Positions 17,190 through 25,824 of a stretch of 64,000 nt of DNA are shown piece after piece. The notes below the pieces were generated by a model that was not told the DNA's origin, made no database searches, and worked only from the letters and a program-made list of their open reading frames with translations. The position numbers were made by a program, and so were the translations under genes. Source of the DNA: Armatimonadaceae bacterium. Its GTDB lineage: Bacteria > Armatimonadota > Armatimonadia > Armatimonadales > Armatimonadaceae. The stretch is taken from the NCBI GenBank assembly GCA_030447685.1, contig JAUJOK010000026.1, positions 1 through 64,000 of the forward strand, written 5' to 3'. Positions within the stretch are counted from its first letter, which is position 1, and every line of letters starts with the position of its first letter.

Positions 17190-17369
17190 ATGGACGAATT
17201 CAAAACCAAAATCACGGTAAGCCTCACGATCCGCGCCGTATCCCTGAATACCGCTGAAGAAAAGCTTGACGCGGTAGAACGTGCGATCCGACGCCAGTTA
17301 ACGGATGTGTTCGAGCGCTATGGTATCGCGGAATATCGCACCGTAATTGAACCGCCCTGCCAGGAATGA
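17190..17369 (+). CDS. Small hypothetical protein, 59 residues
   Basis: ATG 17190 follows AAGGAA with ~6-nt spacing. The product (MDEFKTKITVSLTIRAVS..) is charged, predicted beta strand then one amphipathic helix (AEEKLDAVERAIRRQLTDVFERYG), with no transmembrane segment. I do not recognise the family. It ends 90 bp before the secreted protein gene, which has its own promoter-like sequence. Confidence 0.6.
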   Translation: MDEFKTKITVSLTIRAVSLNTAEEKLDAVERAIRRQLTDVFERYGIAEYRTVIEPPCQE

Positions 17370-17396
17370 AAAGGTGGCGTGATACGTCTAATACAC

Positions 17397-17425
17397 TTGC
17401 CCTTGGTTGGTATATAAGGTATATT
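17397..17425 (+). promoter_or_regulatory. Sigma-70-like promoter for the secreted protein gene
   Basis: TTGCCC (17397-17402), 17-nt spacer, TATATT (17420-17425), 34 nt before the ATG at 17459. The surrounding AT-rich stretch (tatataaggtatattttta) contrasts with the GC-rich genes. Confidence 0.55.
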
Positions 17426-17458
17426 TTTATATCTGGCATCACCCGGAAGGAGACACCG

Positions 17459-18451
17459 ATGCGCTTGCTTAAGAGGTTGTGCTGCCGACAGGTACTGGCA
17501 GCGAGTATGTTGCTGGGAACGCTCATTTTTATCCGTGCCGTTGGGTCTGCAGGGCAGGTAACCGATCCGGGCATTAATGCCAGTCTCCGTGGAAAACAGA
17601 TCTTTCCCGCCGATAATCCGTGGAATACGGACGTCTCCGCGATGCCTGTAGACCCTAACTCCAATACGTTGATCGCCAGCTTTGGGCTGACCACGCCCCT
17701 GCACCCTGATTTCGGTACCACTTATCAGAACAGGCCGATTGGCTTCGATTATATCGTCGTATCCGGGAACCAGCCGCGGGTGCCGATCACTTTCCAATAC
17801 CCCAATGAGAGCGACCCAGGGCCATACCCCATCCCACGGTACGCACCGATTGAGGGCGGCTCAAACTCTACAGGAGACCGCCATATCCTTGTTATTGACC
17901 AGGACAACTGGCAGCTTTATGAGACGTTCGGAACCTACCCCGTAATGAATGGTCGCCGGATCGTCGGCTGGACGGCTGGCTCCGGGGCAAAATTCGACCT
18001 AACCACGGGTGCTGATCGGCCACTCTGCTGGACGTCTGCGGACGCCGCTGGTCTGCCGATCTTCCCTGGTCTTGTCCGTTATGATGAGGTCTTCGAGCAG
18101 GGCATCATTAAGCATGCTCTGCGTTTTACCGTCGCCCGTACGCGTCGCGCCTTTGTTCATCCCGCTCGTCACTTCGCCAGTACCAATACGGACCCCAACT
18201 TGCCGCCGATGGGGATGCGGCTCCGGCTCAAGTCGTCTTTTGACATATCCGGATTCCCTCCTGAATGCCAGGTGATTCTAAAGGCTCTAAAGAAGTATGG
18301 AATGTTCCTCGCCGATAATGGCAGCAACCTGTTTCTGAGTGGTCAGCACGACTCCCGATGGAACGATGAAAACCTCGCGGCATTGAAACGGGTGCGTGGC
18401 AGTGATTTTGAGGTTGTGCAGATGGGAACCATCGTGACCCAGTGTCCTTAA
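17459..18451 (+). CDS. Secreted protein of unknown function
   Basis: A 330-residue protein with signal peptide (MRLLKRLCCRQVLAASMLLGTLIFIRAVGSAG). ATG 17459 has AAGGAGA 6 nt upstream, which decides the start over an upstream in-frame ATG. The mature part carries the conserved strings NPWNTDVSAMPVD, STGDRHILVIDQDNW, GWTAGSGAKFDL, TSADAAGLPIFPGLVRYDE, HALRFTVARTRRAFVHPARH and KKYGMFLADNGSN. I recall these from uncharacterised exported proteins in several phyla, without known activity. The many acidic, aromatic and histidine residues suggest an enzyme or polysaccharide-binding protein (inference). Confidence 0.85.
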   Translation: MRLLKRLCCRQVLAASMLLGTLIFIRAVGSAGQVTDPGINASLRGKQIFPADNPWNTDVSAMPVDPNSNTLIASFGLTTPLHPDFGTTYQNRPIGFDYIVVSGNQPRVPITFQYPNESDPGPYPIPRYAPIEGGSNSTGDRHILVIDQDNWQLYETFGTYPVMNGRRIVGWTAGSGAKFDLTTGADRPLCWTSADAAGLPIFPGLVRYDEVFEQGIIKHALRFTVARTRRAFVHPARHFASTNTDPNLPPMGMRLRLKSSFDISGFPPECQVILKALKKYGMFLADNGSNLFLSGQHDSRWNDENLAALKRVRGSDFEVVQMGTIVTQCP

Positions 18452-18688
18452 AGCCTTTGATGAACTTATTGCCGCACCTGAACAGCGCGCAAGATATCGT
18501 TGGATAGGACCCGGCAACGAGCATAACGCGCTTAAGTGCGCCTTTTTCCTGACGGGCGGCCATGTCACTGCCGCATTTTCTTGCATAGCATTCGAAGCGG
18601 GCGCAGTTTTGAATACTGGGATAACGTCGCTCGCCGCACGCACCATAATACAAAGTTGCTCGTATCATAGCCAAAGGATTATGCCCTT

Positions 18689-19360
18689 GTGTTAACAGCT
18701 AACCATCGTCGTTGTAAGTTCTTTCTCATCGCACTAAGTGTGACAGTTCTTCTAATGCCACGCCCGTACAGGCGCAGATTACCTTCTCGAATACGAACCA
18801 GATCACGATTGTAGACAATAATAGGGCGAATCCTTTCCCGTCAAATATTGTGGTTTCCGAGCTTTCGGGCACTATCACAAAGATTACGGTCAGCCTGTCT
18901 GGATTTAATCATGCTGTTCCGGACGACGTCGCAGCCCTTTTGGTCGGGCCAGGTGGGCAGAAGGTCCGTCTATTCGATGGACCCGGCGATGCTCAGAATG
19001 CCGCCGTTAATTTAAACTTTACTTTTGATGACTCCGCCGCGACGACGCTTCCAAATAGTGGGGCTTTAAGCTCTGGAACATACCGACCAGGGCAGAACCA
19101 GTACAACACTACTTTAACGCCCCCGCCCCCGCTGGTCCTTATGCCTCCAGCTTCTCCGCCTTCAATGGGACTGATCCCAATGGAACCTATAGTCTTTATG
19201 TGGAGGATTTTGCTGCGGGGGATGGCGGCAATATTTCCGGGGGTGGAGTATCACCTTGTCCGGTGTAACGGTTGTCCCAGAACCCGGTACTCTTGCGCTC
19301 TTTGCAGGTGGTCTTCTGCCTGTTATTGGCTGTCTGTGGCGGCAAAAGCGAAGGGCATAA
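18689..19360 (+). pseudogene. PEP-CTERM surface protein with proprotein-convertase P-like domain, frame broken
   Basis: Pieces in three frames form one protein. GTG 18689 (AAAGGA upstream) begins a signal peptide (KFFLIALSVTVLLM, then ATPVQA). The core has the P-domain pattern (GTITKITVSLSGFNHAVPDDVAALLVGPGGQ..). The end is VVPEPGTLALFAGGLLPVIGCLWRQKRR: the Pro-Glu-Pro signal, a helix and a basic tail of PEP-CTERM proteins, with TAA at 19358. Shifts lie near 18757 (one G short), 19125 (C-run) and 19241 (G-run). Exosortase would anchor it at the surface; no exosortase is in this window, but the polysaccharide export gene nearby fits that biology. Confidence 0.78.
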
Positions 19361-19459
19361 ACTCTAAAACGGCTCGTTCCGGCCTCAGGTGCCCCGGGAA
19401 CGACTCCGGTGTGGTGGAACCTATATACCCAATGCCGTCCAGGCAAGCGTTAAGCTGCG

Positions 19460-19495
19460 AAAAGGACACCCGCCGGTGGGTGTCCTTTTTATTTT
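19460..19495 (+). terminator. Rho-independent terminator of the PEP-CTERM gene
   Basis: Perfect 12-bp stem AAAAGGACACCC / GGGTGTCCTTTT (19460-19471 and 19478-19489) with a 6-nt loop, running into TTTTTATTTTT. Confidence 0.9.
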
Positions 19496-19514
19496 TCCTT
19501 CCGGCTGAGGGAAT

Positions 19515-19945
19515 TCAAAGTGCCAAGGCCAATGTGCGGTTCTTACGCATGCGCACGGTGGTGTTTCCATGGAGGAAAGGAACTCGACGGAATCCATCAT
19601 CATCTGCATCAGAGCCAGACCTCGTCCATGCTCCTCTAAAGCTACGGCAGCCGGCATCGCTGCCGGAGCATCGGGATGAAAGCCGTTGCCCTGATTGGTG
19701 ACATCAATCTCCAGAGCATCAAGCTGGACGCGACAGGCAACCGAAATAGAACAGGTTCCAGCATTGTCTCCCTTGGCGTATTTGACTGCGTTATTGCAGG
19801 CCTCGCCCACCGCTAACTTCACAGCCATGCGCGCCTCGGGCGGCAGGCTGATCTGCTCGCCGACAGCATCGACGGCATCGCGTGCGATGCACACATATTG
19901 CGTGTCACCGGGAATCTGTAGGCAGATAACTTCGTTGTCCTTCAT
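19515..19945 (-). CDS. RsbW/SpoIIAB-like anti-sigma regulatory kinase (HATPase_c), 3' frameshift
   Basis: A small GHKL ATPase that probably phosphorylates an anti-anti-sigma factor or binds a sigma factor. N-box EACNNAVKYA, G1 box DVTNQGNGF and G2 box HGRGLALMQMMMDSVEF are all present. The expected end (HGNTTVRMRKNRTLALAL, TGA at 19515) is reached only after one base change near 19575 (tcctccatgg); literal translation runs on to 19421 with an unrelated tail. ATG 19945 was preferred to the GTG at 19963, though neither has a strong ribosome site. No partner sigma or STAS gene is adjacent. Confidence 0.82.
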
Positions 19946-20014
19946 TTCTCGTATCCTATTCACAGCAGCGCCAGGAACAGTTCCTGACCTATACGGTTAA
20001 CCGTCCTTTTTCCT

Positions 20015-21289
20015 TTAGCGGCCACCAAAGAGCCACATGAGACTGGTTGCTTTACCAAGAATGTCCCATACTGTTGTCTTAGCCTTCGGCGGCGTCGGGA
20101 AGGGCACCCCAACATAGTCACCCGGCTTGACCTCGATGGACCTGTCCGCGTCCTTTGTCAGGTCGTAAGTTTTGGTGACCATCTGGCCGTTCTCGCCTGC
20201 ACGGGTGAGGGCGACTTTACGCATATCCACGCGATCCATAGGTCCCCTCGCAGCGGCCATGGCATCCTGAAGGGTAGTGCGGCCCAGGAGCGGGTATTGG
20301 CCTTGCGCCATGACACCACCCGTGACGGTAAAGACCACCGGCTTCTCGAGGCGCGGGATGAAGATTTCATCCTTGTCCTGAAGCGCAACGTCTTTCTCCG
20401 TGTTGCCTTTCTGGATTTCTCGAAGTGGGATCGTGGTATCGCTGCTGCCATTGCGCTTGATGATGGCATGGTCCAGATCCGCCTCCGGGGTAATGCCACC
20501 CGCCTGCTGGATAGCCTGAAACGCGGTGGTTCCGGCGGGCAGGTTGAATGTCTGTGGACTCTTCACCTCGCCGGAAACTTTGAACATGCCGGTGACCTGA
20601 ACTTGCGCCGAAATGTAGATCTTATCCTCGTCCTGCACGAGCGGATTATTGGCCTCGTCCGGGTTGTTCCCCGACCGGAAGGCCAGGTAGTCAATGGTCA
20701 ACTTCTGCTCGCCGCGGGTGATGGTGACGCGCTTCAGGTCCGACGACGGCAGGATACCCGCAGGCTCCAGAATCTCATTCAGCCGCGTACCTTCCTTGAT
20801 CGTGAGCCGCCCCTGATGGTTCACTGCCCCAGAGATAAAGGCTGTACGAACCAGGATGGGTCGGCTGATGATGCGTACGACCACCTGCGGGTTGCGCACC
20901 ATCTTTTTAAGAGCGGTGGAAATGTTGGAAGCCGCCTCACTGGGCATCTGGTCAGTCAGCTTTACTTGACCAATCAGAGGCAGGGTAATCGTGCCCCCGG
21001 AGTCAACACGATGATCGCCGGAGAAGACCGGCTCACCAACCACCTGAACGCTGAGCACGTCACTCTTACGGATGGGACCGATCAATGGGTCGGTGGCAAG
21101 GCCAGCGGGCGCTTCCGCTGTGGATGCGGCCGGTAGAGCAGGAGGCGGGGTAGTCTGGCCGTGCGTCCGGGTCGTGGGCGTGCCCCCCCCCAGGCCGGCC
21201 ACCGCCCCAATAAAAGAACCTGTTACGAGCACCACAGCAGTCGACCCCCAGGTCCAAACCTTCAAAAAGGGGCGATAACTACGTTTCAC
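20015..21289 (-). CDS. Polysaccharide export protein (Wza-like, Poly_export + SLBB)
   Basis: A 424-residue exported protein. An N-terminal membrane anchor/signal (TWGSTAVVLVTGSFIGAVAGLG) and a Pro/Thr/Ala-rich linker precede the Poly_export domain (~residues 70-150; DVLSVQVVGEPVFSGDHRVDSGGTITLPLIGQV). Two to three SLBB beta-grasp domains follow (VRTAFISGAVNHQGRL.., VTGMFKVSGEVKSPQTF.., VFTVTGGVMAQGQYPLLG..), then a C-terminal hydrophobic segment. Wza-type proteins form the outer-membrane channel for exopolysaccharide. No lipobox is seen. Its partner chain-length regulator is not in the window, but the PEP-CTERM protein next door and GT4 gene at 26.8 kb suit an exopolysaccharide system. Confidence 0.93.
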   Translation of the reverse strand: MKRSYRPFLKVWTWGSTAVVLVTGSFIGAVAGLGGGTPTTRTHGQTTPPPALPAASTAEAPAGLATDPLIGPIRKSDVLSVQVVGEPVFSGDHRVDSGGTITLPLIGQVKLTDQMPSEAASNISTALKKMVRNPQVVVRIISRPILVRTAFISGAVNHQGRLTIKEGTRLNEILEPAGILPSSDLKRVTITRGEQKLTIDYLAFRSGNNPDEANNPLVQDEDKIYISAQVQVTGMFKVSGEVKSPQTFNLPAGTTAFQAIQQAGGITPEADLDHAIIKRNGSSDTTIPLREIQKGNTEKDVALQDKDEIFIPRLEKPVVFTVTGGVMAQGQYPLLGRTTLQDAMAAARGPMDRVDMRKVALTRAGENGQMVTKTYDLTKDADRSIEVKPGDYVGVPFPTPPKAKTTVWDILGKATSLMWLFGGR

Positions 21290-21725
21290 AGAATGCCTGT
21301 GATGCTAACCGCGTTACACATAGCTAATGCTTTCTGCTATTCCACAGAAACGGTGGCTTCGTTTCATGGAGAGGTGGATGCATCATCGCCTCCCCCGTAC
21401 CACCTCGTATCATTTGGGCTGCACATGCAGACGCGCCGCAGACCACATAAAGCAAATGCTGCGGCGCGTCTGCATGTGCAGCCCAAGTGCGCCTGCTCCG
21501 TTGAAGAATCGAGTGAGAGTTTATTGAATATGTACGCCTCGTTGCACGTTGGCAAATATTCATGTATATCTCACATGGCTGGGATAGATAACAAGGGCAC
21601 TACTCGCAGGCAAAAATAATTCTAATAAATTTTTGTACTGGCAACCTGCCATTATATTTACATATCTTATGGATGCCTGCTATAATTGCGACAATTCGTA
21701 GCGTTGCGTCGCCGAAAAGGAGAAG
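21290..21725. repeat. Intergenic region with a 28-bp perfect hairpin
   Basis: A 436-bp non-coding region. Arms 21414-21441 and 21459-21486 are perfectly complementary, with a 17-nt loop (21442-21458); a G-T pair and two more pairs extend the stem to ~31 bp in RNA. The flanks are AT-rich and should hold the promoters of the export gene (minus) and the zinc-ribbon gene (plus). Short open frames across the hairpin are by-products of the palindrome. Confidence 0.88.
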
Positions 21726-21989
21726 ATGATGAATCCAGCAACGCATTTCAAGACATGTCCACGATGCCAGACTGCCACGAGCCTGATAGCGACTCGATGT
21801 CACGTATGTCGCCGAGAGTTTAAAACTCAGGTTGCGGCTCTGCAAATACCTGCGCAGCGCTCTCGCACGCGCAGGCCCGTTGGCGCTTCTCCCCTCACGC
21901 GCGCTTTATGGATATCAGGGGGTATTGCAGGCGTTGCTGGTGTCGCCAGTGTTTTTGGTGACGTTCAAACTGGGGCGCAGTCGCAGTAG
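21726..21989 (+). CDS. Small zinc-ribbon membrane protein
   Basis: An 87-residue product. ATG 21726 or 21729 follows AAAAGGAGA. Four cysteines in two CxxC pairs (FKTCPRCQTATSLIATRCHVCRREF) form a zinc ribbon, followed by a basic linker and a hydrophobic segment (ALWISGGIAGVAGVASVFG) that may span the membrane. Such ribbon-plus-helix proteins are common and mostly uncharacterised. The gene stands alone, next to IS debris on its right. Confidence 0.72.
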   Translation: MMNPATHFKTCPRCQTATSLIATRCHVCRREFKTQVAALQIPAQRSRTRRPVGASPLTRALWISGGIAGVAGVASVFGDVQTGAQSQ

Positions 21990-22001
21990 GTATGGGGGCG
22001 G

Positions 22002-22393
22002 CTATCGTGCCTTTGTTAACCCGGCAAGCACGTTTTGTACGGCGAAGAGAGCAACGCCATACAAAACGGTAGCCCGGAGAACTGAAGTGAACCCCTGTCG
22101 TTGGACACTAACGCGCTCTGCTCTGGTCGCCTGAACTGTTTGCTTTGTGCTGCATTTTTCCTCAAACTCCGCGGGCGGCAGGTAACCAAGGGCCGAGTGC
22201 AGCCGCTTCTGGTTGTACACGTCCTCGATGAACTGCCCGATGCAGGCCCTGGCCTGGGCGAAGCTGCCATATTCTTGCAGATAAACCTCCTCGACTTTGA
22301 GCGTGCGGAAAAAGCTCTCCGCCTGGGCGTTGTCTCGGGGACAGCCTTTGCGGCGCAAGCGGGCTTGCACGCGCTCATGCTGATCTGCGCTTC
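22002..22393 (-). mobile_element. IS3-family transposase fragment (C-terminal end)
   Basis: The minus strand encodes the end of an IS3-type integrase-like transposase (GCPRDNAQAESFFRTLKVEEVYLQEYGSF.. KRLHSALGYLPPAEFE), containing the final DDE glutamate (E of AESFF). The upstream two thirds are missing: the sequence is cut at 22393/22394 by the neighbouring IS3-type element. Its right-hand terminal repeat probably lies near 22088-22110 (tgaacccctgtcg..). Different subgroup from the neighbour, judging from sequence. Confidence 0.85.
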
Positions 22394-22422
22394 TGATCCT
22401 CCCCGGTTTTACGGACAGAGGA

Positions 22423-23321
22423 TTAAGCGGCTCTTAGCTGCGGTTGTTGACGTTGCCGCTCGAACGCTTCGGGGCTGATGTAGCCCAGCGCCGAGTGGCG
22501 GCGTTTTCGGTTGTACCAGACTTCGATCCAGCGAAAAATGGCGGCTCTTGCCTCCTCTCTTGTAGTGAAACGATACCGATGCACCAATTCACGCTTCAGA
22601 CTGGCGAAGAAACTCTCCACCGGTGCGTTATCATAACAGTTGCCCCGTCGACTCATCGAACAGGTGATTCCCGACTGCTTGAGCAATGCCTGATAATCGG
22701 CGCTGGCGTATTGACTGCCCCGGTCGCTGTGACAGATGAGTTCCCCCTTCGGTCGCCGCTGCGCGAGCGCCATCTCCAGCGCACTGACAACCAAACCACG
22801 CTCGAGCGTTGGCTGCATCGACCAACCAACTACCTTTCGGGAGAACAAGTCCAGCACTACCGACAGGTACAGCCAGCCTTCGCCCATCCAGATATAGGTG
22901 ATGTCGCCGCTCCAGCGCGTATCGGCCTCCTTTGCCTCGAAGTCCTGCCCCAGCAGGTTCTCAGCGACCGGCAGATCATGGCGACTGTCGGTGGTGACCA
23001 CGAAACGTTTCACCGGCTGGGCGTTGATTGCGTGCTTACGCATCAGGCGCGCCACGCGCTTGCGACTGCAGGTTACTCCCTGCTCGGTCAGTTCTTTCCA
23101 GATGCGCGGGTTCACAGGCGTGTGAACGGGCTGCCATAGGTGCCGTCGCTGTAGTGATGAGCACTTCGAATCTGCTCCACAAGCAGCAATTCCTGTTGCG
23201 CTCGCTGGCTCGGCAAACGATTACGCCAGGCGTAGTAGCCGCTGCGCGAAACCCGCAGCACCCGGCACAGCACCGCGAGCGGGAACTGCCCCTCTATGCG
23301 TTGGATGAATCGGTATCTCAT
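22423..23321 (-). CDS. IS3-family OrfB transposase, one frameshift
   Basis: The DDE transposase half. It starts at ATG 23321 (MRYRFIQRIEGQFPLAVLCRVLRVSRSGYYAW..), 4 nt overlapping the OrfA stop. Literal reading ends at 23112; the rest (NPRIWKELTEQGVTCSRKRVARLM.. to RQQPQLRAA) continues in another frame from ~23125, so one base is probably missing around YGSP. Catalytic residues are visible: WSGDITYI (D), HSDRGSQYAS (D) and NAPVESFFASLK (E). If the shift is real the element is inactive. Confidence 0.85.
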
Positions 23322-23635
23322 GTGGGGCGGTTCGTGAAGATACCCACTGCCTTTTTTAGGATTTCGTTCTCCTGCCTGACCCGCGCCAACTCGCGCCGGA
23401 GCTTGTCCATCTCTTCGTCACGCGGGTTTCCCTTGCCAGGAAACGGCTTCTCGCTCTCGGGCGTCGCCTCCAGGCGCTTCTTCCAGCACTGGAGCACCGT
23501 TTCGTGCAGGCCCAGCTCACGAGCGGTCTGCACCAGATTCCCTCGCTCTTTGGCGAGGCGCACGGCCTCGCGCTTGAACTCCTGGGTAAAAACTCTACGC
23601 TCCGTCACGGAACACCTCACTGCTTCTGTGAACAT
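23318..23635 (-). CDS. IS3-family OrfA
   Basis: A 105-residue helix-turn-helix protein (RRVFTQEFKREAVRLAKERGNLVQTARELGLHETVLQCWKKRLE) with a C-terminal coiled coil (DKLRRELARVRQENEILKKA) used for transposase dimerisation. Near its end the sequence reads A AAA AAG in the zero frame (complement of 23351-23357), a standard slippery site for -1 frameshifting into OrfB, giving ..LKKGSGYLHEPPHMRYRF. Confidence 0.9.
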   Translation of the reverse strand: MFTEAVRCSVTERRVFTQEFKREAVRLAKERGNLVQTARELGLHETVLQCWKKRLEATPESEKPFPGKGNPRDEEMDKLRRELARVRQENEILKKAVGIFTNRPT

Positions 23636-23685
23636 GGCAGCAGTGTACCGCTTAACTCACTGTCTGATAGTTCGGGGGAAGATCA

Positions 23686-24568
23686 TTGTGCCCGGCGATC
23701 TGCTGGGTTGCCAGCAGGTTCGTCTTAGCGAGGCGGTTCAGGCTGTACCGGGGCAGGGAGTGAAGCGTGATGCCTTCGCTGAGTCCAGCGAAGCGGATGT
23801 AGCGCTTCACGCCTTTGAGGAACTTGCTCGCATCCATGCGCGTGCCGAACTCGCTAATGAAGAGCCACCCGTCATCCTCTGCCGCCGGAACGTCCGCCAT
23901 CACCCGCTTGCGCACCTTGAGCCATTCTTCGACCATCTCCGCCCACTCGGAGGAGATGGGAATAGTGCGCGGCTCCCGCCCTTTGCTCTCACAAATGGTA
24001 ATCTGGCGTTCCTGAGCACGAAAGTCTTCGATCTTCAGGGAAAGCAGCGCTCCTAAACGGGCAGCGGAGTCTATGAGTCCCAGAATGATCGCGCGGTTGC
24101 GCTCCCGGTGGAACAGGCGCTTGTTCGGGGGCAGGAATCGTACTCTGGGTTCAGTGAAGGGTTCCAGAAGCTTTCCAGGGCATCCAGAAGGCTCTTAATC
24201 TCCTCGTCCGTGGGCATGTAGCGCGAGGGCTTAGGAGCGCGGCGAATCTCGTAGTCCGCGAGCAGCGAGCGCTCAATAATGTCATTACGCTGGCACCAGC
24301 GAAAAAACGCCTTCGCAGCCACCGCATCGTGCCGCAGTGTCGTCGGTGCCACCGTCTTTGCCCGCTCGATGAGATAACGGTCAAGGTGACGTTTGCCAAA
24401 GCCGGTGAAGGGAACGTTGTTATCGTCGGCCCAGCGGATGAGCTGCCGCAGTTGCACAGTGTAGAAGCGATGGGTTTTGGCGGCGCGAGTGGCCTGAAGA
24501 TGGAGGGAGAATTCCTGAAAAGCGTCGTACCAGGTTGTAGAGGCAAAAGCTGTGGGCATCTGACACAC
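23686..24568 (-). pseudogene. Tyrosine recombinase/integrase, truncated by IS3 and frameshifted
   Basis: An XerD-like phage/island integrase. The N-terminal SAM-like domain (FQEFSLHLQATRAAKTHRFYTVQLRQLIRWADDNN) is intact. After a one-base shift near 24160 (CCC run) the catalytic domain continues (LPPNKRLFHRERNRAIILGLIDSAARLGALLSLKIEDF). The first catalytic Arg (SAARLG), HSLPRYSL (H-x-x-R) and AGHND (second His) are present, but the tyrosine is gone because the gene ends at the IS3 boundary 23685. It lies 104 bp from the 3' end of tRNA-Lys and points away from it, the usual layout of a tRNA-targeting island. Confidence 0.85.
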
Positions 24569-24671
24569 CTTATTTCTTGGTCACTGCCACAATGGCAGTA
24601 CCTATCAATAGTGTCAAGCCCCGGTTAAAAAATACGCCCCGTACCAGTTATTGATACGGAGCGACTGCGGA

Positions 24672-24744
<73 letters not shown>

Positions 24745-24768
24745 ACAATACCCGATGAGGAATATCTT

Positions 24769-24797
24769 ATTTTACCATCTTTCGGCGAAATGTCCAA
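24769..24797 (-). promoter_or_regulatory. Promoter of tRNA-Lys
   Basis: On the minus strand TTGGAC (24792-24797), 17-nt spacer, TAAAAT (24769-24774), 24 nt from the tRNA 5' end. The IS1-type element starts only 14 bp upstream of the -35, so the core promoter survived the insertion. Confidence 0.7.
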
Positions 24798-24811
24798 TTT
24801 GGGTGTTATCG

Positions 24812-25650
24812 GGGAGTACCTAACATAGCAGTGGTATACTTTAGGCATGCTTACCGCCTCCTGTCTGCAGTGTGGCAGTGACAAGCGCCAGGCCAAGTGG
24901 GGCAAAAACCGCTGTGGCAGCCAGCGCTATCGCTGCCAGGACTGTCATAAGGTCTACACCCCCGAGCCGATGGTGCATGGCTATCCACTGTCGGTGCGGC
25001 AGCAGGCAGTCGCTCTGCATGTGGAGGGACTGTCGCTGCGGCGCATCGCGCGACTGCTGTCGGTCAACGCGCAGTCCGTAGCGAACTGGCTGGCCGCTCA
25101 CCAGAACGCGCTGGAGCGGACAGCTCAGGCTACTTTGCCGACAGATGATCCTGGGCTGGGCGCATGCCAGACGGTAGAACTCGATGAGTTGCACGTCTTT
25201 GTCGGTGCCAGAAAGGGCGAAAAAAACGCTGGGTCTACATAGCCACTGCTGTGGATCGCCTCACGCGCTGCATCGTGGGCTGGGCAGTAGTCGAAGAACG
25301 CACCTTCGATACCCTGCAACCCGTAGTGGATCAGGTGCCGCGCACCTGTCAGCAGTTCTATAGTGACGGCTTGAACACGTATCCCACGCTGCTCTACTAC
25401 AACGGCAAGCACGAAGCGCATGAAGACAAGCGCCAGACCTACAGCGTGGAGGCGGTCAATGCGGACATCCGCCATTACCTGGCCCGTCTTGCCCGAAGGA
25501 GCCGCTGCTTCTGCCGCAAAGTCGAGTCGCTGCGTCAAGCGTTTTGGCTCTTTGTCTCTGCTACAACCGCAGACGATTGCGGTTGTAGCGCCACCCCAAG
25601 CTCAAGCCAACGCTCATGGAGTTTCTACCACCGCTAAGTTAGGTACTCCC
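24812..25650 (+). mobile_element. IS1-family-like insertion sequence with 7-bp target duplication
   Basis: An 839-bp element. The ends are ~25-bp inverted repeats (GGGAGTACCTAAC.. at the left; the right end is complementary with 2 mismatches). It is flanked by GTTATCG at 24805-24811 and 25651-25657. Size, terminal repeats, the two-part transposase with A-run slippage and short duplication agree with IS1. Confidence 0.9.
24847..25637 (+). CDS. IS1-type transposase, two frames joined by -1 frameshifting
   Basis: Part one (24847-25242) has a zinc ribbon (CLQCGSDKRQAKWGKNRCGSQRYRCQDC) and an HTH (LSLRRIARLLSVNAQSVANWL), like InsA. The heptamer A AAA AAC at 25220-25226 is in the zero frame; slipping back one base gives ..KKRWVYIATAVDRLTRCIVGWAV, the InsB-like DDE part, to 25637. 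The first catalytic residues lie in VELDELHVFVG, then SDGLNTYP. The last ~30 residues look disturbed: a third frame gives LCYNRRRLRL..PKLKPTLMEFLPPLS but with a TAG, so the 3' end near 25545-25575 may be damaged. Confidence 0.88.
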
Positions 25651-25758
25651 GTTATCGGGGAGTGCCGAAAACGATCAGGGTAAGCGCTTATTCCTGCCGC
25701 TCGACTTTTATCTCGGCGTCGGACGTGCGTAGTGCGGGTAGTCACGCCTAATGTAAGT

Positions 25759-25793
25759 CCGACCCCTGATTCCTCAGATGAAGCAGGGGTCGG
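25759..25793 (-). terminator. Hairpin downstream of superoxide dismutase
   Basis: Perfect 10-bp stem CCGACCCCTG / CAGGGGTCGG (25759-25768 and 25784-25793) with a 15-nt loop, 31 bp after the sod stop. No T-tract, so termination is likely but not certain. Confidence 0.6.
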
Positions 25794-25824
25794 GGCAAAC
25801 GCCAGTTGAGGCCGATGAGGCGGC

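Larger units (their letters stand above)
22394..23685 (-). mobile_element. IS3-family insertion sequence
   Basis: A 1292-bp element. Ends TGATCCTCCCCGG.. (left) and its complement (right, TGATCTTCCCCCG..) match over ~37 bp with scattered differences, including a shared GACAG and TTAAGCGG. No target duplication is visible (TTC versus TTG), so the element may have recombined after insertion. It joins an IS3 fragment on one side to a truncated recombinase on the other. Confidence 0.88.

Noticed and set aside
21414-21619. Short open frames through the 28-bp hairpin
   Set aside because: They read the two complementary arms as the same peptide in different frames, so they are by-products of the palindrome.
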